Source: Pseudomonas cichorii | GTDB lineage: Bacteria > Pseudomonadota > Gammaproteobacteria > Pseudomonadales > Pseudomonadaceae | Direction of reading: 5' to 3' | DNA: 47,679 nt | Assembly (NCBI RefSeq): GCF_003700275.1 | Contig: NZ_RBRE01000054.1 | Coordinates: 1-47,679, forward strand | Shown: one piece after another, positions 40,982-47,679 of the stretch | Position numbering within the stretch: position 1 is the stretch's first letter | Layout: the number at the start of each line of letters is the position of its first letter | The notes under the pieces: generated by a model | Seen by the model: only the letters and a program-made list of their open reading frames with translations | The model's database searches: none | Told to the model about the DNA's origin: nothing | Translations under genes and position numbers: made by a program

Positions 40982-42490
40982 ATGCCGCCAAACATACCGC
41001 TGTCCAAATCTAAAAGATCGAATCTGATCTGCTGGTCGGTGCTGTCGCTGGCCCTGAGTATCAACGGTTGCTCGCTGGCTCCCGATTACCGCAGACCTTC
41101 CTTGCCCGTGCCGGTGGCACAGGGAGTGAGTGTGCAAGTAGCGCTTCATCCGATGGCGACCGAGCTGCTGCTTTCGGTTGATGAAAGCCGTCTGTTGACA
41201 GAGCTGGAGCCCAATGGTGAGTTGCTGCGATTTGTGCAACAGGGGCTCGGGTTCAATCGGGACTTCCAGTTGGCGTCGCTACGGGTCAAGGAGGCGCAGG
41301 CCCTGGCGGGGATTGCACAGGCAGACCGGTTGCCGACCTTGGCCGCCAGCGTCGAGCACGACAAGCAACACTTCGATAATGCGGTCCTCAACGAACGCTA
41401 TGGACAAAATCTTAAATACGCATCGATAGGTATTTCGGATTTTGAACTGGACTTCTTTGGTCGTGTACGCAGCCTTTCCGAGGCTGCACGTCATGACTAT
41501 CTGGCAACCACCTATGGTCAGCAGGCTGCACGAAGCGCGCTGATCGTCGAGGTTGCCAGGCTCTATCTGGCGGAGCGTCTGGCGGCTGCCCGACAAGGTG
41601 ATATCCGACGTATCGATGAAGCGCAGCAGACACTGCTGGGTATGGCAGAAAAGCAACAGGCGGCTGGCGCCATCTCTTTCGACGATGTTGCCCAGGAGCA
41701 CGTGCGGGCGCAAGACACCCATCTTCAGTTGCAGGAAGCGATTACCGACCACTCGCGTGCCACCCAGGCACTGATGTTGGTGACTGGTTATGTCACACAG
41801 GTTGCACCCGAGTCTGAATCTTCCGACCTGCAAGTGCTTGCTGACCGTGTGGATGCACCCGAGACGCCCGCGTGGCTGGCGGACATGCCTTCACAACGCT
41901 TGTTACAGCGCTTTGATGTGCGTCAGAGCGAAGAGCATTTGCAAGCGGCCAACGCCAATATCGGTGCAGCGCGTGCGGCCTTTTTCCCGTCTGTGCGGCT
42001 CAGTACGGGGGCCGGCCTGGCCAGCGATGGCTTGCGTTCACTGTTTGATGCCGGCTCCGGTACCTGGCTGTTCAGTCCTCAGATTTCACTGCCGCTGTTC
42101 GATGCTGGACGCAACCGCGCCAATCTCGATCTGGCGCAGGTGCGCAAGGACATTGCCGTCGCTCAGTACGAGCAGACCATTCAGGCCGCCTTTCGCGAAG
42201 TTGCCGATGTGCTGGCACAGCGGCAACTGGTGCTTGAGCGCCTGCGCAGTCAACAGATCCTCATCGCCCTTGCCACTAGCAAGGCCCAGCGTATTTCCAA
42301 AGCGCTGGATGTCGGCGGGGCCAGTCGTCTTTCACTGCTCTCTTCAAGGATTCTGATCGCCCGGACGGATATGGCCTGGCGTCAGGTTCGCCATGACCTG
42401 CTGCTGAACCGCCTGGATATCTATCGCGTGCTCAATGGCACTGACGCCGCTCCCGCACAAACCACACCTCAAACCGGAGCTTCATCATGA
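40982..42490 (+). CDS. NodT family outer-membrane efflux lipoprotein
   Basis: The 502-residue protein belongs to the TolC-like OMF family with two OEP repeats. The lipobox LSINGCSLAPDYRRP gives Cys30 as the lipidation site, followed by the P-DYRRP motif common to NodT/OprM lipoproteins. Repeats are rich in amphipathic helices (IAQADRLPTLAASVEHDKQH; IGAARAAFFPSVRLSTGAGLAS). It forms the trimeric outer-membrane duct of the RND pump encoded downstream. The ATG at 40982 has a weak ribosome site, but the frame upstream (to 40889) is not lipoprotein-like and overlaps the putative regulator box. The next gene starts within its stop codon (ATGA). Confidence 0.92.
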   Translation: MPPNIPLSKSKRSNLICWSVLSLALSINGCSLAPDYRRPSLPVPVAQGVSVQVALHPMATELLLSVDESRLLTELEPNGELLRFVQQGLGFNRDFQLASLRVKEAQALAGIAQADRLPTLAASVEHDKQHFDNAVLNERYGQNLKYASIGISDFELDFFGRVRSLSEAARHDYLATTYGQQAARSALIVEVARLYLAERLAAARQGDIRRIDEAQQTLLGMAEKQQAAGAISFDDVAQEHVRAQDTHLQLQEAITDHSRATQALMLVTGYVTQVAPESESSDLQVLADRVDAPETPAWLADMPSQRLLQRFDVRQSEEHLQAANANIGAARAAFFPSVRLSTGAGLASDGLRSLFDAGSGTWLFSPQISLPLFDAGRNRANLDLAQVRKDIAVAQYEQTIQAAFREVADVLAQRQLVLERLRSQQILIALATSKAQRISKALDVGGASRLSLLSSRILIARTDMAWRQVRHDLLLNRLDIYRVLNGTDAAPAQTTPQTGASS

Positions 42491-43323
42491 ATAACCGATA
42501 CGCCACTTTCGATTCCCGTGTGTTCCTGAAGGCTTTATTGACGTGTGCGACTCTTGTCGCCAGCTGTGCCGGAAGTGTCCAGGCGGCTGACGACACGTCG
42601 GGCAACAGTCTTCTGGGCAAGAAGACCGATATCAGTATGGGACTGGGTGCCGCTGTCACTGCGCGTTACATGGGGTCTGACCATTACCGCAGTACATTGC
42701 TGCCGGTGCTGAGTATTCAGCGCGGTATTTTGTTTGCCGACAGCCTTCGGGGGCTGGGCCTGCAATGGCAATCGGCGTCAGGTTTCAGTGCCAGTGCGGC
42801 GCTCAACTACGACATGGGTCGCAGCACTAAAAACAACGGCAGTCGCTACGGTTCCACCGACCTCAAAGGCATGGGAACGGTAGAAGGGGCAACGGTTGCG
42901 GATATCAATGTGAGCCAGCAATTGTTGCCATGGCTTTCCCTCAATGGCGAAGCCGAGCTGCGAACCGGCGGTGAAGACCGCGGCAATCGCTACCGCCTGG
43001 GTGTCGAGGGCATCGTATTCCACAGCAATGACGACACCATCGCTCTGGACATCGATGCCCATGCAGGCGATGGGCGTTACAACCAGACCTACTTCGGTGT
43101 CACCCAGGCGCAGAGCCGCACTTCACGTTTCAGCAGCTTCCAGGCCGACAGCGGGATCTACTCGTATTCTGCCGCGCTCAACTGGCAACACACCTTCGAT
43201 GCGCATTGGTCAGCGCTGACTTCAGTCGGTGTCACTCATTACACCGATCAGGTGCGTAATAGCCCGCTGGTGCAGACCCACGCCGAGGCCACTGGCCTGG
43301 CCACAATCAATTACAGTTTTTGA
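42487..43323 (+). CDS. MipA/OmpV family outer-membrane protein inside the RND operon
   Basis: The 278-residue protein has a signal peptide (LKALLTCATLVASCAGSVQA, cut before ADDTS) and a beta-barrel pattern (LGAAVTARYMGSDHYRSTLLPVLSIQRGILFADSLRGLGLQW, the MipA/OmpV signature), ending in the aromatic SF typical of outer-membrane insertion. MipA was described as a murein-hydrolase/transglycosylase scaffold and OmpV relatives as envelope-stress proteins. Its position between channel and adaptor genes, with ATGA overlap at the start, suggests it acts with the efflux system or protects the envelope when the system is induced. GGAG lies 8 bases before the ATG. Confidence 0.92.
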   Translation: MNNRYATFDSRVFLKALLTCATLVASCAGSVQAADDTSGNSLLGKKTDISMGLGAAVTARYMGSDHYRSTLLPVLSIQRGILFADSLRGLGLQWQSASGFSASAALNYDMGRSTKNNGSRYGSTDLKGMGTVEGATVADINVSQQLLPWLSLNGEAELRTGGEDRGNRYRLGVEGIVFHSNDDTIALDIDAHAGDGRYNQTYFGVTQAQSRTSRFSSFQADSGIYSYSAALNWQHTFDAHWSALTSVGVTHYTDQVRNSPLVQTHAEATGLATINYSF

Positions 43324-43343
43324 CTGAAGGGCAGGTATCGAGC

Positions 43344-44474
43344 ATGCGCTGGCATTTCAATACAAAGGGAATCTTGACCAGGAGGTTTTTCACCGGCCTT
43401 TGTGTGGTCTGTCTTGTGGCCCTGCAACTCGCCGGGTGTTCCGGGCAAGAGGCTGCTGTGCCGCCTGTGGTTCGTGCAGTCAAGGTCGAAACTGTCAGCG
43501 CCGGGCGAGGGGACGGGATGCGCATGGCGGGTGTGGTTCGCCAGCAGCAGCGCGCCGCGCTGGCTTTTGAGTCTTCAGGCAGGTTGATGTCGCTGGGTGT
43601 TGATGTGGGGGGCCACGTGCAGACGGGGCAGGTGTTGGCGAAACTGGATGACGAACCTGCACGATTGCGTCTGAAACAGGCCCAGGCCAGTGTCGCCACC
43701 AGTCTTGCGCAAGCGCTGGAGCGCAAACGCAATTATCAGCGCCAGCAGAGCCTTTTCGCCTCAGGCAGCGTTGCACAAAGTGTTGTCGAACAGGCCGAAA
43801 CGGCCTGGCAGGATGCGAGTGCCCAGCAGCGCCGGGCCTCAGCCGACCTTGCCCTGGCCCAGCGTGAGGTCGAGCGTGTCAGGCTGATTGCCCCCTTTGC
43901 CGGTCGGGTCGTGGCGCGGCCGGTCGAGCCGTACAGCGAGGCGGCATCAGGGCAGGTGGTGCTTGAGATCGAGTCCGACGATAGCCGTCAGATCGTAGCC
44001 GCCGTGCCTGTGGCCCAGGCACTGAAGATGACGCCAGGTGAGCGTGCTGCCGCGTGGATGGTTTCGCAACCGACAGTCGCGCTTGATCTGGTGCTGGAAA
44101 GCCTTTCCCAGCGCGCCGACAACGGTCTGACACAGACCGCTATCTTCCGTGTCGAGGATGCAGGTGAGCCGCTTCCCAGTGGTGTATCGGTGCTGGTGCA
44201 ACTCAGTCCCGAGTCTTCCCGTGCAATGACCATTGCGATGCAGGCTCTGGTGGTGGGCGACGAATACTCCAAAGCCCAGGTATTTGTCTATCAGCCCGGA
44301 CAAGGCAAGGTGTCGGCCCGCAATGTTTCGCTCAAGGGCGTCTGGCAAGGTCGGGCGGTGATCGACAGCGGGCTTGTCGAAGGCGAGCAGATTGTTGTCA
44401 GCGGCGTCGCCTTTCTGACCGATGGCCAGGCTGTCAGCCTGTTTCAGCCTTCCACACGCCTTACCCAGAACTAG
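43344..44474 (+). CDS. RND efflux periplasmic adaptor, lipoprotein
   Basis: The 376-residue membrane fusion protein has a lipobox (VALQLAGC, Cys32) anchoring it to the inner membrane. The barrel-sandwich half (AALAFESSGRLMSLGVDVGGHVQTGQVLAKLDDEPARLRLKQAQA) is followed by an alpha hairpin and VRLIAPFAGRVVARPVEPYSEAASGQVVLEIESDD, then a C-terminal beta-barrel. It links the RND pump to the NodT channel. I start at the ATG at 43344; a TTG at 43320 overlaps the mipA stop and would add only eight residues. The pump gene follows 4 bases after its stop. Confidence 0.92.
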   Translation: MRWHFNTKGILTRRFFTGLCVVCLVALQLAGCSGQEAAVPPVVRAVKVETVSAGRGDGMRMAGVVRQQQRAALAFESSGRLMSLGVDVGGHVQTGQVLAKLDDEPARLRLKQAQASVATSLAQALERKRNYQRQQSLFASGSVAQSVVEQAETAWQDASAQQRRASADLALAQREVERVRLIAPFAGRVVARPVEPYSEAASGQVVLEIESDDSRQIVAAVPVAQALKMTPGERAAAWMVSQPTVALDLVLESLSQRADNGLTQTAIFRVEDAGEPLPSGVSVLVQLSPESSRAMTIAMQALVVGDEYSKAQVFVYQPGQGKVSARNVSLKGVWQGRAVIDSGLVEGEQIVVSGVAFLTDGQAVSLFQPSTRLTQN

Positions 44475-44477
44475 ACC

Positions 44478-47400
44478 ATGAACCTTACACGCCATGCCCT
44501 CGGCTTCAGCCGATTGACGCTATTCGCTGCTTTTCTGGTGCTCGCCGCCGGAGTCTTCACTTTTCTTGGCTTTCCCTCTCAGGAGGAGCCTTCCGTGACT
44601 ATCCGTGATGCGCTGGTCAGTGTTTCCTTCCCCGGTCTGCCTGCCGAGCGGGTCGAGGAATTACTGGTCAAGCCGACGGAAGACAAATTGCGCGAACTGC
44701 CAGAGATAAAGAATCTGGTCACAACGGTACGGCCGGGAAGCGCGGTCATTCAGATAACTGCCTACGACGAAGTCTCGAATCTGGGCGTGCTCTGGCAGCG
44801 TGTCAGGGCCAAGGCTGCCGAGGCCGGTGCGGGCTTTCCGAAAGGCGCGTCGGGGCCATTTGTCGATGATGATTTCGGGCGCGTTGCCGTGGCTTCCATT
44901 GCCGTAACCGCCGAGGGCTACAGCATGAGTGAAATGCGTGGACCCTTGACCCGGTTGCGCAACCAGCTCTATGCCTTGCCGGGAGTGGAGCAGATTTCGC
45001 TGTACGGTATGCAGCAGGAACGTTTTTACCTGGATATTGATCGTTCGCGGCTCGCTGCCGCAGGCATGTCGGCCCGGCAGATCCTGCAGCAGTTGCAAGA
45101 CCAGAACATGATTGTCACGGCAGGCAGCCCCGTGGTGGGCGGCCAGAGCACGACCATGACCGTCAGCGGTGAAGTGCTGGGACAATCCCAGTTACAGACG
45201 CTGCCGATACGGCTTACTGACGGAAAAATCATCGAACTCGGCACGCTGGCAAAGGTTTCGGTAGCACTCGACAAACAACCGGATACAGCGGCGATTTATC
45301 AGGGACAGGATGCTGTGGTATTGGCCGTTTCGATGAAGCCAGGGCTCAATATCGAGGCGTTCGGGGCACAGCTGCGCTCGCGTCTGGAGCAACTCGAAAC
45401 GCAATTGCCCATGGGGTTCGAGTTGCATGTCGTGACGTTTCAGTCGGATGTGGTTCATCACGAAATGTCGAAAATGAATCATGTGATGATGGAGACCGTG
45501 GTGATTGTCATGGTCGTCGTCATGCTGTTTCTGGGTTGGCGAACCGGTCTGGTGGTGGGTGCCATCGTGCCGTTGACGATCCTTGGAACATTGATCGTGA
45601 TGCGCGCACTGGGCGTCGAGCTGCAGACCGTCTCCATTGCCGCGATCATTCTGGCTCTGGGGCTGCTGGTGGATAACGGCATAGTCATTGCCGAAGATAT
45701 CGAACGTCGGCTGGAAGCCGGGGAAGCGCGTCGAGAGGCCTGCGAGGATGCGGGGCGAACCTTGATGATTCCTTTGCTGACGTCATCGCTGGTGATCGTT
45801 CTGGCCTTTTCACCGTTCTTCCTGGGCCAGACCAGCACCAACGAATACCTGAGGTCACTGGCTATCGTGCTGGCCATTGCCTTGCTGGGCTCCTGGCTGC
45901 TGAGTGTGACCGTAACGCCGTTGCTGTGTTTCTACTTTGCCAAGGCGCCGCAGCCAGATGAGCGCCACAATGAGGAGCAGGCTTACGATTCGGCTTTCTA
46001 TCGTGGCTATCGCAGGATCATCAAAGGGTTGCTCAGGCATCCGCTGAAGTTTCTGGGTTGCATGCTGGTGATGCTGATCTGTGCCGTGATCGTGCTGATT
46101 CAGGTGCCTTACGATTTCCTGCCCAAATCCGATCGCCTGCAATTCCAGATACCCGTCACCCTGGAACCTGGTACTGCATCTGGCATGACGCAGCAGACCG
46201 TGCGCGATATCAGCCAATGGTTGAGTGCCGATCGTGATGTGGTGAGCAGCATTGGTTATGTTGCTGATGGCGGACCGCGTATCGTCCTGGGCCTCAATCC
46301 ACCTCTGGCAGCCCCGGATACGGCCTACTTTACGGTGAGCATCAAAGAGGGAGCCGATCTCGATGCGGTGATCGAACGTACCCGTCGCTATCTGTTGAGC
46401 CAGCATCCGCAAGTGCAGGCGCAACCCAAGCGGTTTTCTCTGGGAACCACCGAGGCAGGTATTGCCATTTACAGAGTGATCGGTCTGGACGAATCCGTAC
46501 TGCGGGATATTGCTTCGCGTATCGAAAAAGCCATGCTGGCGTTGCCCGGAACCCTGGATGTACAAAACGACTGGCGGCTGCGGCTGATGCGTTACAACAT
46601 CGTGGTCGATCAGAATGCTGCCCGGCGCGCAGGCGTCGGCAGTGAAGAGATTGCTCAGGCCCTGCAACTGCGCAATGGAGGATTGCAGGTTTCCTCGATG
46701 CAGGATGGTGAAGCGAACGTGCCGATTCTGGTTCGGGAGCCGGCAACAGCCATAGCGCCAGGCGATGATATTGCCAGTACGCTGATTTATCCCTCGAACG
46801 GAGGCGATGCGCTGCCTCTTTCAGCCATTGCCGCGATTGAGCCTGCCGTAGAGGCGTCGGTCATTCAGAGACGCAATCTGGAGCGGGCGATAACCGTCAC
46901 AGGCCACAACCCCTTGATGACCGCCAGCTCCATCGTGGAAAAACTGGCTCCGGAAGTGGCTGCGATCAACCTGCCCAGTGGCTATCGCATCGAAATGGGT
47001 GGAGAGATCGAGGACTCTGCCGCTGCTAACCAGGCGCTGCTGCAGTATTTGCCTCATGCGCTGATCGCGATGCTGTTGCTGTTCATCTGGCAGTTCAACT
47101 CGTTCCGCAAACTGCTGATCGTGGTCAGCAGTGTTCCTTTCGTCCTGATCGGCGTATCGCTTGCTCTGCTGATTACTGGCTATCCCTTCGGCTTCATGGC
47201 CACCTTTGGCCTGCTGTCGCTGGCTGGCATCATCGTCAATAACGCGGTCTTGCTGTTGGAGCGGATCGAGGCTGAATCGGCTGCCGGTCTGGCGCTGAAG
47301 GAAGCAGTGGTAAACGCTGCGGTCATGCGCCTTCGCCCCATCGTAATGACCAAGCTAACCTGCATCATCGGCCTGATTCCACTGATGCTGTTTGCCGGCC

Positions 47401-47546
47401 CGCTCTGGAAAGGTATGGCGATCACCATCATGGGTGGGCTAGCGTTAGGCACCCTGATCACCCTGGGTTTGATTCCGGTGCTCTACTGGTTGCTGTTCGG
47501 GCGTTTGCCGGGGTATTGCGCGGCAAGAGCCAATGCAGAAGGGTGA
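44478..47546 (+). CDS. RND efflux pump, HAE-1-like
   Basis: The 1022-residue inner-membrane pump has 12 TM segments and two large periplasmic loops, as expected. The N-terminal pump motif FPSQEEPSVTIRDALVSVSFPGLPAERVEELLVKPTEDKLRELPEIK is of the HAE-1/MexK-TriC-like type rather than CusA metal pumps. The TM4 proton relay reads GLLVDNGIVIAEDIERR, with Asp399 kept and Asn400 at the second acidic position of AcrB. This D-N form is common in many RND branches. It pumps from periplasm and membrane through the adaptor and NodT channel. Substrate not predictable; antibiotics, dyes, detergents or plant phenolics are all possible. A REP follows the stop. Confidence 0.95.
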   Translation: MNLTRHALGFSRLTLFAAFLVLAAGVFTFLGFPSQEEPSVTIRDALVSVSFPGLPAERVEELLVKPTEDKLRELPEIKNLVTTVRPGSAVIQITAYDEVSNLGVLWQRVRAKAAEAGAGFPKGASGPFVDDDFGRVAVASIAVTAEGYSMSEMRGPLTRLRNQLYALPGVEQISLYGMQQERFYLDIDRSRLAAAGMSARQILQQLQDQNMIVTAGSPVVGGQSTTMTVSGEVLGQSQLQTLPIRLTDGKIIELGTLAKVSVALDKQPDTAAIYQGQDAVVLAVSMKPGLNIEAFGAQLRSRLEQLETQLPMGFELHVVTFQSDVVHHEMSKMNHVMMETVVIVMVVVMLFLGWRTGLVVGAIVPLTILGTLIVMRALGVELQTVSIAAIILALGLLVDNGIVIAEDIERRLEAGEARREACEDAGRTLMIPLLTSSLVIVLAFSPFFLGQTSTNEYLRSLAIVLAIALLGSWLLSVTVTPLLCFYFAKAPQPDERHNEEQAYDSAFYRGYRRIIKGLLRHPLKFLGCMLVMLICAVIVLIQVPYDFLPKSDRLQFQIPVTLEPGTASGMTQQTVRDISQWLSADRDVVSSIGYVADGGPRIVLGLNPPLAAPDTAYFTVSIKEGADLDAVIERTRRYLLSQHPQVQAQPKRFSLGTTEAGIAIYRVIGLDESVLRDIASRIEKAMLALPGTLDVQNDWRLRLMRYNIVVDQNAARRAGVGSEEIAQALQLRNGGLQVSSMQDGEANVPILVREPATAIAPGDDIASTLIYPSNGGDALPLSAIAAIEPAVEASVIQRRNLERAITVTGHNPLMTASSIVEKLAPEVAAINLPSGYRIEMGGEIEDSAAANQALLQYLPHALIAMLLLFIWQFNSFRKLLIVVSSVPFVLIGVSLALLITGYPFGFMATFGLLSLAGIIVNNAVLLLERIEAESAAGLALKEAVVNAAVMRLRPIVMTKLTCIIGLIPLMLFAGPLWKGMAITIMGGLALGTLITLGLIPVLYWLLFGRLPGYCAARANAEG

Positions 47547-47577
47547 GGGTGCTTTTTATGCGAAAAGAAATTAAGAC

Positions 47578-47672
47578 CTGTCAGCAAGCCGTCGCGGCCA
47601 AGGCCCCTCCCACATTTTGAAGTGAATCTATTGGAGGGAGCTTGCCCGCGACGCCAGCAAGCTGAGCTGGTC
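47578..47672. repeat. Pseudomonas REP pair (second REP type)
   Basis: CTGTCAGCAAGCCGTCGCGG and, inverted, GACGCCAGCAAGCTGAGC flank a CCTCCCA/TGGAGGG palindrome. This is the common Pseudomonas REP unit pair and is not the same family as the four palindromes at 4.2, 22.6, 23.6 and 30.2 kb. It follows the RND operon and may end its transcription. Confidence 0.75.
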
Positions 47673-47679
47673 TAATGAC

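Noticed and set aside
1..47679. tRNA, rRNA, CRISPR array, insertion sequence or prophage genes
   Set aside because: No cloverleaf-like gene, regularly spaced direct repeats, transposase or phage structural frames were recognised on reading; a tRNAscan or repeat search would settle small RNAs.

Overview
The window looks like a chromosomal segment of a Pseudomonas species. The evidence is GC-rich coding DNA, Shine-Dalgarno-led genes with frequent 1-4 base stop/start overlaps, Pseudomonas-type REP palindromes between genes, and typical Pseudomonas families (DUF1652, DUF3574, DUF2946, YbiT, YdiJ, NodT/RND). A plant- or soil-associated, P. syringae-like species is plausible, but that is inference. 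I see 38 protein genes (one cut by the left edge) and no rRNA, tRNA, CRISPR array or transposase.

Layout. 1-6.2 kb: the 5' part of an autotransporter with a repeat-built passenger, an MFS transporter, a secreted lactonase-type beta-propeller protein and the ABC-F ATPase YbiT. 6.2-9.6 kb: a very small protein, an AT-richer orphan gene with a single phospholipase-D/nuclease HKD-like motif, a glutathione transferase, a DUF3830 protein and a small lipoprotein. 9.6-14.1 kb: RidA plus a D-serine-dehydratase-like PLP enzyme, then an SF1 helicase with an unusual glycine-every-fourth-residue N-terminus, then DUF1652. 14.4-18.4 kb: a lone polyamine-type binding protein, a chemoreceptor and a membrane-anchored histidine phosphatase. 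18.4-23.5 kb: a LysR regulator divergent from ydiJ (FAD/Fe-S 2-hydroxyacid dehydrogenase), then a Tat-exported dienelactone-hydrolase-like protein.

23.6-33.4 kb is an uptake region. A TonB receptor lies behind a DUF2946 protein. A ribose-family ABC importer (ATPase, permease, binding protein) is followed by a second TonB receptor, so this second set could form one route across both membranes. 33.5-39 kb is a compact locus: an AraC regulator divergent from an AhpD/carboxymuconolactone-decarboxylase-like protein, an acyl-CoA-dehydrogenase-like flavoprotein and a complete taurine/sulfonate-type ABC importer, all overlapping or nearly so. Uptake and oxidative breakdown of an unidentified small molecule is the natural reading.

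39-47.5 kb is a two-component system divergent from an RND efflux operon (NodT outer-membrane channel, MipA/OmpV protein, lipoprotein adaptor, RND pump). The shared 97-base promoter region holds an 11-base-period direct repeat suited to an OmpR-type regulator. No single feature proves a new system. The best candidates are the AraC/flavoprotein/ABC locus, the orphan HKD gene, the GX3-repeat helicase and the MipA-containing RND operon.
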